A DNA stretch of 39,524 bases, from the NCBI RefSeq assembly GCF_001641695.1, contig NZ_LSEF01000098.1, forward strand, positions 40,789 through 80,312, written 5' to 3'. Shown piece after piece: positions 16,963 to 24,005 of the stretch (position 1 is its first letter; the number at the start of each line of letters is the position of its first letter). A program made the translations under genes and the position numbers. This DNA is from Bradyrhizobium neotropicale. GTDB taxonomy: Bacteria; Pseudomonadota; Alphaproteobacteria; Rhizobiales; Xanthobacteraceae. The notes beneath the pieces were generated by a model. The model was not told where the DNA came from. It was given only the letters and a program-made list of their open reading frames with translations, and searched no databases.

Positions 16963-18210
16963 ATGAACTTCGACGACACCCCGCAGGAAGCCGAATTCCG
17001 CGCCATCGCTCGCGCCTGGATCGCGGCCAACGCGCCCAAACAATACGAAGAGGAGCTGCGCAAATCCTCGCTCGGCCGCACGCAGCTCAAGAACGCCAAC
17101 ATTCTGGAGGTCGCAAAGGCCTGGCAGAAGAAAAAGGCCGAGGCGGGGTGGGCCTGCCTGCACTGGCCGAAAGAGTATGGTGGCCGCGGATCATCGCCGA
17201 TCGAGCGGGTGATCTGGCAGCAGGAAGAGGGCCCGTTCGGCAAGCTCTCTCATATGTTCATCATCGGCCATGGCATGTGCGGACCGACCATGATGGCGTT
17301 CGCGCGCGAGGAGCATAAGCGCACATTTCTGCCACCGCTCGCCTCCGGCGAAAAAGTCTGGTGCCAGCTCTTCTCCGAACCGGCGGGCGGCTCTGACGTC
17401 GCGGGCCTGCGCACCCGCGCCGAGAAGGATGGCGACGACTGGGTGATCAATGGCCAGAAGATATGGACGTCGGGCGCGCATTATTCCGACTACGGCATTC
17501 TCCTGACGCGAACCGATCCCACCGTGCCCAAGCACAAGGGGCTCACCATGTTCTTCCTGGACATGAAGAGCCCGGGTGTCGAGGTGCGGCCGATCAAGCA
17601 GGCGGGCGGTGCCTCCGACTTCAACGAGGTCTATTTCACCAATGTTCGCATTCCCGATCACCAGCGCCTCGGCGAGGTCAATGACGGCTGGAACGTCTCG
17701 CTGACCACGCTGATGAACGAGCGCATGTCGATCGGCGCGGGCGTGGCGACCGGCTTCCCCGAGCTGTTCGATTATTGCTCCAGCCTGATGCTGGAGGATG
17801 GCCCGGCGATCGAGAACGCAGCGGTGCGCGCGAAACTCGCGAACTGGGCGGTGAAGGCGAGCGGGCTGAAATACACCAGCATGCGCGCGATCTCGGCGCT
17901 GTCGAAGGGCGAGCGGCCGGGGCCGGAAAACTCCATCGGCAAGCTGGTGGCGGGCTCAATGATCCAGGACGTCGCGACCTACGCGCTGGATCTGCAAGGC
18001 GCCGCTGGTGTGGTCAGCGGTCCCGAGGACGCCGAAGTCGCCGGCCGCTTTCAGGCGATGCTCTTGCGCGCGCCGGGCACGCGCGTCGAGGGCGGCACCG
18101 ACGAGATCATGCGCAACATCATCGCCGAGCGTGTGCTCGGTCTGCCCGGCGATATCCGAGTCGACAAGGACGTGCCGTTCAACAAGATCCCGACGAAGGG
18201 AAGAGGTTAG
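16963..18210 (+). CDS. Acyl-CoA dehydrogenase, large-type paralogue 1
   Basis: A 415-residue FAD acyl-CoA dehydrogenase. It has the flavin-contact signature LFSEPAGGSDVAGLRTRAEKDGDDW, followed by NGQKIWTSGAHYSDYG typical of the family, and a C-terminal GGTDEIMRNIIAERVLGLP. At the position of the classic catalytic YEGT the sequence reads EGGT, so Gly replaces the catalytic Glu; another residue must act as base, or a partner subunit supplies it. The reaction expected is alpha-beta desaturation of an acyl-CoA, with electrons passed to ETF. The next gene is a tandem paralogue with about 70% identity judged by eye and the same motif change. ATG 16963 starts MNFDDTPQEAEF. Confidence 0.93.
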   Translation: MNFDDTPQEAEFRAIARAWIAANAPKQYEEELRKSSLGRTQLKNANILEVAKAWQKKKAEAGWACLHWPKEYGGRGSSPIERVIWQQEEGPFGKLSHMFIIGHGMCGPTMMAFAREEHKRTFLPPLASGEKVWCQLFSEPAGGSDVAGLRTRAEKDGDDWVINGQKIWTSGAHYSDYGILLTRTDPTVPKHKGLTMFFLDMKSPGVEVRPIKQAGGASDFNEVYFTNVRIPDHQRLGEVNDGWNVSLTTLMNERMSIGAGVATGFPELFDYCSSLMLEDGPAIENAAVRAKLANWAVKASGLKYTSMRAISALSKGERPGPENSIGKLVAGSMIQDVATYALDLQGAAGVVSGPEDAEVAGRFQAMLLRAPGTRVEGGTDEIMRNIIAERVLGLPGDIRVDKDVPFNKIPTKGRG

Positions 18211-18214
18211 AATC

Positions 18215-18305
18215 GTAGGGTGGGCAAAGGCGCCTAGCGCCGTGCCCACCAATTCTATCGAGAGCGAGAGAAGGTGGTGGGCACGCTTCGCTTTGCCCAC
18301 CCTAC
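18215..18305. repeat. Intergenic palindromic element, family B
   Basis: Arms GTAGGGTGGGCAAAG and CTTTGCCCACCCTAC with inner GTGCCCACC / GGTGGGCAC. Starts 4 nt after the stop of large paralogue 1 and ends 28 nt before the start of paralogue 2. Confidence 0.9.
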
Positions 18306-18333
18306 GCACCAAGCAAGGATTGTGAGGTCCGCC

Positions 18334-19578
18334 ATGAATTTCGACGATACGCCGCAGGAAGCCGCATTCCGCGAGACCGCGCGCAAATGGGTGGAGGCCA
18401 ATGCGCCGAAGGAGCTGGAGGCTGAGCTGTCAAAATCCTCGCTCGGCCGCATCCGGCTTGCGAAGCATGACATCGTCGATGTCGGCAAGGCCTGGCAGAG
18501 GAAGAAGTTCGAAGGCAACTGGGCCTGCCTGCACTGGCCGAAGGAATATGGCGGTCGTGGCGCCACTCCGATCGAGCGCGTGATCTGGCAGCAGGAGGAG
18601 GGCGTCTATGGCAAGCTGACGCAGCCGTTCCAGATCGGCGAGGGCATGTGCGGCCCGACCGTGATGGCCTGGGGCAGCGAGGATGCCAAGCGCCGCTATC
18701 TGCCGAAGCTCGCTTCGGGTGAGGAGATCTGGTGTCAGCTCTTCTCCGAGCCGTCCGCCGGCTCGGACGTCGCCGGCCTGCGCACCCGTGCGGAGAAGAA
18801 GGGCGACAACTGGATCGTCAACGGACAGAAGATCTGGACCTCGGGCGCGCACTATTCCGACTATGGCCTGCTGATCGCGCGCACCGATCCGAACGTGCCC
18901 AAGCACAAGGGTCTCACCATGTTCTTCCTGGACATGAAGAGTCCGGGCGTCGAGGTCCGCCCGATCAAACAGGCCAACGGCATGCAGGAGTTCAACGAGG
19001 TGTATTTCACCGACGTGGTGATCCCCGACAGCCAGCGCCTCGGCGCCGTCGGCGAAGGCTGGAGCGTCTCGCTGACCACGCTGATGAACGAGCGCATGTC
19101 GATCGGCGCGCGGCTTGCGACCGGCGTGCCCGAGCTGTTCGAGTTCTGCTCCAACCTGATGCTGGAGGATGGGCTTGCCATCGACGATCCCTCCGTGCGC
19201 TCGAAGCTTGCGAGCTGGGCGGTGAAATCGAGCGGGCTGAAATACACCAGCTACCGCGCGATCTCGGCGCTGTCGAAGGGCGAGCGGCCGGGGCCGGAGA
19301 ATTCGATCGGCAAGCTGGTCTCGGGCATGATGCTCCAGGACATCGCGACCTACGCGATGGACCTCCAGGGCGCGGCCGGCGTTCTCACGGGAACGGACGA
19401 GGAGACGGTGCAGGGCCAGTTCCAGCAGATGCTGCTGTCCTCGCCCTCGATGCGCATTGCCGGCGGCACTGACGAGATCCTGCGCAACATCATCGCCGAG
19501 CGGGTGCTGGGCCTGCCCGGTGACATCCGCGTCGATAAGGACGTGCCGTATAACAAGATCCCGACGAAGGGGCGTTGA
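18334..19578 (+). CDS. Acyl-CoA dehydrogenase, large-type paralogue 2
   Basis: A 414-residue tandem duplicate of the preceding gene. The motifs LFSEPSAGSDVAGLRTRAEKKGDNW, NGQKIWTSGAHYSDYG, LTMFFLDMKSPGVEVRPIKQA and the tail GGTDEILRNIIAERVLGLPGDIRVDKDVP are shared or nearly so. The YEGT position reads AGGT here, again without the catalytic Glu. The differences between the duplicates cluster in the N-terminal 60 residues and around residues 90-120, which could affect substrate fit or partner choice. The start is ATG 18334; the longer open frame to 18274 runs into the repeat element and is rejected. AGGATTGTGAGG precedes the ATG. Confidence 0.93.
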   Translation: MNFDDTPQEAAFRETARKWVEANAPKELEAELSKSSLGRIRLAKHDIVDVGKAWQRKKFEGNWACLHWPKEYGGRGATPIERVIWQQEEGVYGKLTQPFQIGEGMCGPTVMAWGSEDAKRRYLPKLASGEEIWCQLFSEPSAGSDVAGLRTRAEKKGDNWIVNGQKIWTSGAHYSDYGLLIARTDPNVPKHKGLTMFFLDMKSPGVEVRPIKQANGMQEFNEVYFTDVVIPDSQRLGAVGEGWSVSLTTLMNERMSIGARLATGVPELFEFCSNLMLEDGLAIDDPSVRSKLASWAVKSSGLKYTSYRAISALSKGERPGPENSIGKLVSGMMLQDIATYAMDLQGAAGVLTGTDEETVQGQFQQMLLSSPSMRIAGGTDEILRNIIAERVLGLPGDIRVDKDVPYNKIPTKGR

Positions 19579-19589
19579 TTTTGGAATCT

Positions 19590-19705
19590 TAGGGTGGGTT
19601 AGCCCCGTGGATGCGCAAAGCGCATCCACTAGGCGTAGCCCACCACGGGTCCGCGAAGCGTATCGAGAGAAGAGGTGGGTCACGCCTTCGGCTAACCCAC
19701 CCTAC
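19590..19705. repeat. Intergenic palindromic element, family B
   Basis: Outer arms TAGGGTGGGTTAGCC and GGCTAACCCACCCTA with inner GTAGCCCACC / GAGGTGGGTCAC. Starts 11 nt after the stop of large paralogue 2. Confidence 0.85.
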
Positions 19706-19724
19706 GGAAGACAAAGGACGCGCC

Positions 19725-20438
19725 ATGGACGCCAAATCGCCCAACGCCCGCTACGCCACCGAAGACCGCATCGGCGTGCTCGAAGAACTCCTCAACGAGC
19801 GCTACTCCGTGCGCGCCTTTCTTCCCAAGGAAGTCGACCGCGCGACCATCGAGCATGTGCTGAAGACGGCACAGCGCACCGCGTCCTGGTGCAACAGCCA
19901 GCCCTGGCAGGTGCTGATCGCCAGCGGTGCGGCGAAGGAACGCTTTCGCAAGGCGATCTACGCGGAGGCGGGGGCCGGTGCCAAGGACGACCATGACTTC
20001 ACGCCGCCGCGCGAATATGTCGGCGTCTATCTCGATCGCCGCCGCGAGAGCGGTTTTCAGCTCTACAACACGCTGGGCATCGCCCGTGGAGACAAAGCCG
20101 CTTACGCCAAGCAGGCGCTAGAGAACTACAATTTCTTCGGCGCGCCGCATGTGGCGATCATTCACACCAACGAGCCGCTCGGCATCTACGGTGCGATCGA
20201 CTGCGGTGCCTATGTCAGCAATTTCATGCTGGCCGCGCAGGCGCTCGGGCTCGGCACCATTCCGCAGGCTGCGCTTGCGCGCCACTCCGGCCTGATCCGG
20301 CGTCACTTCAACCTGCCCGACGATCGCCGCGTCGTCTGCGGCATCTCGTTCGGCTATGCCGATCATGCTCACAGGGTCAACAGCTACCGCACCTCACGCG
20401 CCAGCGTTGCGGAGACGGTGACGTTCTTGGACGAGTGA
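19725..20438 (+). CDS. Nitroreductase-family flavoprotein
   Basis: A 237-residue FMN-dependent nitroreductase-fold enzyme. RYSVRAFLPKEV at about 27-38 is the N-terminal FMN-binding signature, TASWCNSQPWQVLIASG matches the second contact (usually xPSxxNxQPW), and GIYGAIDCGAYVSNFMLAAQALGLGT is the C-terminal FMN/dimer helix. The family reduces nitro groups, quinones or flavins, and some members act as enoyl reductases or dehydrogenases. The substrate is unknown; being last in the module A run suggests reductive chemistry on a pathway intermediate. ATG 19725 is chosen because it follows the repeat element and gives a standard N-terminus; the frame stays open upstream to 19611 but runs into the repeat. 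Confidence 0.92.
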   Translation: MDAKSPNARYATEDRIGVLEELLNERYSVRAFLPKEVDRATIEHVLKTAQRTASWCNSQPWQVLIASGAAKERFRKAIYAEAGAGAKDDHDFTPPREYVGVYLDRRRESGFQLYNTLGIARGDKAAYAKQALENYNFFGAPHVAIIHTNEPLGIYGAIDCGAYVSNFMLAAQALGLGTIPQAALARHSGLIRRHFNLPDDRRVVCGISFGYADHAHRVNSYRTSRASVAETVTFLDE

Positions 20439-20453
20439 TATTCTCTCCACGTC

Positions 20454-20532
20454 GTCATTGCGAGCGCAGCGAAGCAATCCGGAATCCCAACGAGGAGACG
20501 TCTCTGGATTGCTTCGCTACGCTCGCAATGAC
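20454..20532. repeat. Intergenic palindromic element (family A-like variant)
   Basis: Outer arms GTCATTGCGAGCG and CGCTCGCAATGAC, with inner GCGAAGCAATCC / GGATTGCTTCGC. Starts 15 nt after the nitroreductase stop and may act as a terminator for module A. Confidence 0.85.
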
Positions 20533-20598
20533 GGATTGGAAACGATGTGCTTTCAAACTCTCCGTGGGCCGCGGAGCGATTCGAACCCGTTCACAATG

Positions 20599-20625
20599 AA
20601 AACCCCGATCGCAAAGCGACCGGGG
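20599..20625 (-). terminator. Intrinsic terminator of the secreted-peptide gene
   Basis: On the minus strand, CCCCGGTCGC and GCGATCGGGG pair around a TTT loop and are followed by TTTT. There is one G-T mismatch. It lies 21 nt past the stop of the small gene at 20646-20885. Confidence 0.75.
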
Positions 20626-20645
20626 CTTATCATGGATGCGAGATC

Positions 20646-20885
20646 TCAGTAGATCCCGTACGCGCAGACGTTCACGACGCGGACGCGCAGGCCGTGGCGG
20701 GTCTGGATGACGCGCTCCTGGTAGCAGTTGCTGACGCCGGTGTTGACATAGAGGCCGCCATAACCCCAGCCCCAGCCGGGACCCCAGTGATGGTGGAAGC
20801 CGTGGGCCGATGCGGCGGTGGGCACGAGAGCGGCAGCGCCGAGCGAGCCGGCAGCGATCAGACCGAGTGCAAGCTTACGAAACAT
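20646..20885 (-). CDS. Small secreted His/Gly/Trp-rich protein
   Basis: A 79-residue protein with an N-terminal signal peptide (FRKLALGLIAAGSLGAAALVPTAASA) and a probable cleavage site after ASA. The mature part begins with a HGFHHHWGPGWGWGYGG run, which could bind metal, and ends with a compact segment carrying two Cys (SNCYQERV and VNVCAYG) that may form a disulphide. Similar short periplasmic or surface peptides are common in Bradyrhizobium, but no function is assigned. ATG 20885 is chosen because GGAG lies 7 nt upstream; ATG 20891 would be only 1 nt from it. It has its own intrinsic terminator. Confidence 0.75.
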   Translation of the reverse strand: MFRKLALGLIAAGSLGAAALVPTAASAHGFHHHWGPGWGWGYGGLYVNTGVSNCYQERVIQTRHGLRVRVVNVCAYGIY

Positions 20886-21020
20886 CTTCATTCTCCAGTT
20901 GGCGCGAGGCCGTTGTTGTGTCCCTGCATCTCGGTCGAGCTGAGCTGCAAATGCGTTCATGCCGTGCCGGGAGAATCGTGTTTCAGGATTGTTTCGTCGG
21001 TCGCGTCCGATGGCAAACCG

Positions 21021-22022
21021 TCAGGCCTTTCGCGTCGCCCGGGCGGTGGCGCGCGACGATCGATAGCGCGCTGCCATGGCTTGTGTGAGCTGGATCATCT
21101 TCGCGCGCAGCTCCGCAGGCTCCAGTACCTCGGCCTCGGGCCCGAGCCGCAACAATTCCGCGGCGGCGTGCCACACCGTCTTGCCGATCGGCACATGGGC
21201 GATGCGCCAGCCGTCCGCGTCGACGGCCTCGTCAAGACGCGTGCGCGCCTTGACGTAAGGCTGGCTCAGCGCGTCGAGGAGCTTCACGCCGAACGGCGAC
21301 AGCCGCACGGTCGCGACATCGGGATGCAGCTCGGCCTCGAGCCTCAGCGTCGCAGCCTGCCAATAGGCGGCAAGACCAAAATTGGCGGGACGGTCGAAAC
21401 GATCCGAAAGCACGGTGCAGTCGAGCACGCGCGCGACGCGATAGGTGCGCACGCTGCCGTCGACCTCGCCGGCGAGATACCAGCTGCCAGCCTTCAGCAC
21501 GAGGCCGAGCGGTGCGACGCGACGCTGCTTCTCCGCCCGCCAGCTCTGATAGCGGATCTTGATCAGCGTTCCCTGGAGCAACGCGCCGGCGATGGCGCGC
21601 AGATGCTTCGGCTCCTCGGCCTCGCCGAACCAGCCCGGCGCATCCAGATGGAAGCGCTCCTGCATCCGGCCGGCGTCCTGCCGCAGGCTCGCGGGAAGTG
21701 CCGCCATCAGCTTGGTCTGTGCGGCCATCATCGCGGCATCGAGCCCGAGTGCGGCCGCCGGGCCGGGCAACCCGGTGAGGAACAGCGCTTCCGCTTCGCT
21801 CTGCGACAATCCGTTGAGTCGCACCCGGTAGCCGTCGAGCAGGCGATAGCCGCCCTCCGCGCCGCGGTCGGCATAGACGGGCACGCCGGCGGCCGCGAGC
21901 GCATCGATGTCGCGATAGATCGTGCGCACCGACACCTCGCAGGCATCCGCAAGCTCGGGTGCAGTGACGTGCCCTCTCGCCTGAAGGGTGGTGAGGATCG
22001 ATAGCAGCCGGCTCGCGCGCAT
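21021..22022 (-). CDS. WYL-domain transcriptional regulator (YafY/DeoR-type HTH)
   Basis: A 333-residue regulator. The N-terminal winged helix (about 1-60) reads MRASRLLSILTTLQARGHVTAPELADACEVSVRTIYRDIDALAAAG in parts, the classic YafY HTH. The middle WYL domain is seen in KIRYQSWRAEKQRRVAPLGLVLKAGSWYLAGEVDG, with the namesake W-Y-L. A C-terminal WCX-like extension follows. It is divergent from a GST gene; a 31-bp palindrome lies between the two starts. The WYL domain probably senses a small ligand or nucleic acid, an inference from the family. Architecture and setting are repeated by a second WYL regulator at 28835-29533. Confidence 0.93.
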   Translation of the reverse strand: MRASRLLSILTTLQARGHVTAPELADACEVSVRTIYRDIDALAAAGVPVYADRGAEGGYRLLDGYRVRLNGLSQSEAEALFLTGLPGPAAALGLDAAMMAAQTKLMAALPASLRQDAGRMQERFHLDAPGWFGEAEEPKHLRAIAGALLQGTLIKIRYQSWRAEKQRRVAPLGLVLKAGSWYLAGEVDGSVRTYRVARVLDCTVLSDRFDRPANFGLAAYWQAATLRLEAELHPDVATVRLSPFGVKLLDALSQPYVKARTRLDEAVDADGWRIAHVPIGKTVWHAAAELLRLGPEAEVLEPAELRAKMIQLTQAMAARYRSSRATARATRKA

Positions 22023-22032
22023 GGTCCCTTAA

Positions 22033-22063
22033 ACCATACCTGACACAGGATGTCAGGTATGGT
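22033..22063. promoter_or_regulatory. WYL-regulator operator between the regulator and GST genes
   Basis: A perfect 13-bp inverted repeat: ACCATACCTGACA and its reverse complement, separated by CAGGA. It starts 11 bp from the regulator start and ends 44 bp before the GST start, so it can control both directions. Confidence 0.8.
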
Positions 22064-22107
22064 CCGGTAGAGAGACGCAATCGCAGACGGCCAGCCGGAG
22101 ACCTGCC

Positions 22108-22752
22108 ATGACCGATCAGAACCGCATCACCCTCTATTATTCGCCGCAAAGCCGCGCCACGGGCACGCGGGTGCTGTTGGAGGAGCTGGGCGCGCCCTAC
22201 GATCTCCACGTCCTCAACATGAAGGCGGGCGAGCAGCGCAGGCCGGCCTATCTCGCCATCAATCCGCTCGGCAAGGTGCCGGCGATCCGTCACGGCGAGG
22301 CGCTGGTGACCGAGCAGGTCGCGATCTACATCTATCTCGCCGACCTGTTCCCACAGGCGGGCCTCGCACCCGCGCTGAGCGATCCCTTGCGCGGTCCCTA
22401 TCTGCGCTGGATCGCCTATTACGGCTCGTCGTTCGAGCCGGCGCTGATCGACAAATTCATGCAGCGCGAGCCCGCGCCGATCACACAGTCGCCCTATGCC
22501 GATTACGACACCATGCTGGGCGCGCTCGAAGCGCAACTGTCCAGGGGGCCGTATCTCCTGGGCGAACGCATGACGGCGGCCGATATTCTTTGGGGCGTGG
22601 CGTTCAAATGGACGATGATGTTCGGTATCGTGCCGAAGAAAGACGTCTTCGTCCGCTATTCCGAGCGCATCACGTCGCGACCTGCGTTCCTGCGGATCAA
22701 TGCGGCCGATGATGAGATGGCGGCGCAGCATGCCGCTGTCGCCGGGGGATGA
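22108..22752 (+). CDS. Glutathione S-transferase
   Basis: A 214-residue cytosolic GST-fold protein. The N-terminal thioredoxin-like domain shows YYSPQSRATGTRVLLEELGAPYD, with S/T candidates for activating glutathione (S12 or T18 region), NPLGKVPAI containing the cis-Pro, and TEQVAIYIYLAD with the glutathione-binding Glu-Gln. The C-terminal helical domain has ERMTAADILWG. It is controlled by the divergent WYL regulator, as suggested by the 31-bp palindrome. The stop overlaps the start of the next gene (ATGA), so the two are translationally coupled. Detoxification or isomerisation are possible; no substrate can be named. Confidence 0.92.
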   Translation: MTDQNRITLYYSPQSRATGTRVLLEELGAPYDLHVLNMKAGEQRRPAYLAINPLGKVPAIRHGEALVTEQVAIYIYLADLFPQAGLAPALSDPLRGPYLRWIAYYGSSFEPALIDKFMQREPAPITQSPYADYDTMLGALEAQLSRGPYLLGERMTAADILWGVAFKWTMMFGIVPKKDVFVRYSERITSRPAFLRINAADDEMAAQHAAVAGG

Positions 22753-23204
22753 ACAAGTCGGGTCTTCGCATGACAAAGCCGATCCATACGACCAACTGTT
22801 TCGACACCTTCATCCAGGTTGCCGAAGACTGTCCGGCGCGCGCGGGCGAGGAGCCACCGCCGCGCGCAGGACGGCCGACCGTGGTCGGCCTGCAATACGC
22901 GATGGTCGCGAAGGCGCCTTACAGATACACGTCGGACGACGTGATCTTCGCGACCTCCGCGCCGGGGCGCGAACTCGATGCAAAGGCAACGAAGGCGGAG
23001 AAAAGCGCCGCCCGGGCGGCGTTCTTCTCGCGCGGGCAAGCCTGCATGCGCGCCTCAAGCCTCGGCAAGCGCTTCGGCTGGGGCGTGCATGCCGACAGCG
23101 AAGGCCGCATCGCGATCTATGCCGTCGACAGCAAGCGCTACCAGACGCTGGCGCGCGATCCGAAGCTCACGCAGGTGCGCGCGATGCGGTCGAAGCGGGG
23201 GTGA
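22749..23204 (+). CDS. DUF6157-family protein
   Basis: A 151-residue cytosolic protein of unknown function, matching the DUF6157 pattern: TNCFDTFIQVAEDCPARAGE, GLQYAMVAKAPYRYTSDDVIFAT and FFSRGQACMRASSLGKRFGWGVH. The ATG overlaps the GST stop in an ATGA junction; an alternative ATG at 22770 is possible. Such proteins are small stand-alone domains with no known enzyme activity. Coupling to a GST under a WYL regulator suggests a stress or redox-related role. The gene ends 3 nt from the end of the convergent crotonase. Confidence 0.85.
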   Translation: MNKSGLRMTKPIHTTNCFDTFIQVAEDCPARAGEEPPPRAGRPTVVGLQYAMVAKAPYRYTSDDVIFATSAPGRELDAKATKAEKSAARAAFFSRGQACMRASSLGKRFGWGVHADSEGRIAIYAVDSKRYQTLARDPKLTQVRAMRSKRG

Positions 23205-23207
23205 TCC

Positions 23208-23993
23208 TCAAAACCTCGGCGGCCGCTTCTCCGCGAATGCCTTGATGCCTTCCTTGATCTCGTCGCCGCGCATGCTGTCGCGGTGGCGCTGGTCGGCGGC
23301 CAGCTCATCGAGCTCGCCGCGGGCGAATTCGTTGATGGCGCGCTTCATGCCGCGCATCGCGTTCGGCGCGTTGCCGGCGAGGATCGTCGCGAGCTTGTCG
23401 ACTTCCTCGTCCAGCGTTTCCTCCGGCACCATGTCCGTGAGATAGCCGATCCGCAGCATCTCCGGCGCGCTGATCCTCGTGGCGGTCAGGAACAGTTTCT
23501 TGGCGTTGTCGACGCCGAGCCGCGTGACGTAGCGTTTGATGCCGCCCTTGTAATAGTGCAGCCCGAGCCGGGCCGCAGGCATGAACATCTCGGCGGTGTC
23601 GACGCCGATGCGGAAATCGCAGGCGAGCGCGAGGTCGGTCGAGCCGCCATAGACACCACCATTGAGCCGGCAGATCGTTGGTACGCCGAGATCCTCCAGC
23701 CGGTTGACGACGACCTCGAACGCCGAGCCCGCGCTCTGCTGCTCCTTGGCGCTGACCGCGCGCTCGGCCACCGAGTTGAGGTCGTAGCCTGCGGAAAAGG
23801 CGCGACCGGTGCCGGTCAGCACCAGAACGCGGATCGCGGGATCCGCCTCGATCCGGTCGAACAGTTGCATGAGCTCGTCGAGGTCCTCCGCCTGGAGCCG
23901 GTTGAGATGTTTCGGGCGGTTGAGGCGGATGGTGGCGCGGGTACCGGTGATTTCGAGCACGGGGCCGCTGGCCGCGTCGGCTGTGTCCGACAT
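23208..23993 (-). CDS. Crotonase-superfamily protein with altered catalytic residues
   Basis: A 261-residue enoyl-CoA hydratase/isomerase-fold protein. The oxyanion-hole motifs are intact (FSAGYDL at 66-72 and NGGVYGGSTDLALACD at 111-126). At the two catalytic Glu positions of classical hydratases it has D120 and A140, so hydration by the usual two-Glu mechanism is doubtful; isomerase, decarboxylase or thioesterase activity is possible. ATG 23993 starts MSDTADAASG. The channel gene lies 12 nt upstream on the same strand, so the two are likely co-transcribed, though no functional link is evident. Confidence 0.9.
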   Translation of the reverse strand: MSDTADAASGPVLEITGTRATIRLNRPKHLNRLQAEDLDELMQLFDRIEADPAIRVLVLTGTGRAFSAGYDLNSVAERAVSAKEQQSAGSAFEVVVNRLEDLGVPTICRLNGGVYGGSTDLALACDFRIGVDTAEMFMPAARLGLHYYKGGIKRYVTRLGVDNAKKLFLTATRISAPEMLRIGYLTDMVPEETLDEEVDKLATILAGNAPNAMRGMKRAINEFARGELDELAADQRHRDSMRGDEIKEGIKAFAEKRPPRF

Positions 23994-24005
23994 TCTTGTC
24001 TCCGT

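Noticed and set aside
16963..19578. Tandem large acyl-CoA dehydrogenases as an assembly error
   Set aside because: The two copies differ throughout (about 70% identity by eye) and at many third positions, and have different intergenic elements, so they are true paralogues.
7937..20532. Repeated palindromes as a CRISPR array
   Set aside because: The copies are scattered kilobases apart in gene gaps, differ in sequence and length, and are themselves palindromic over 80-140 bp; there are no regular spacers and no cas genes.
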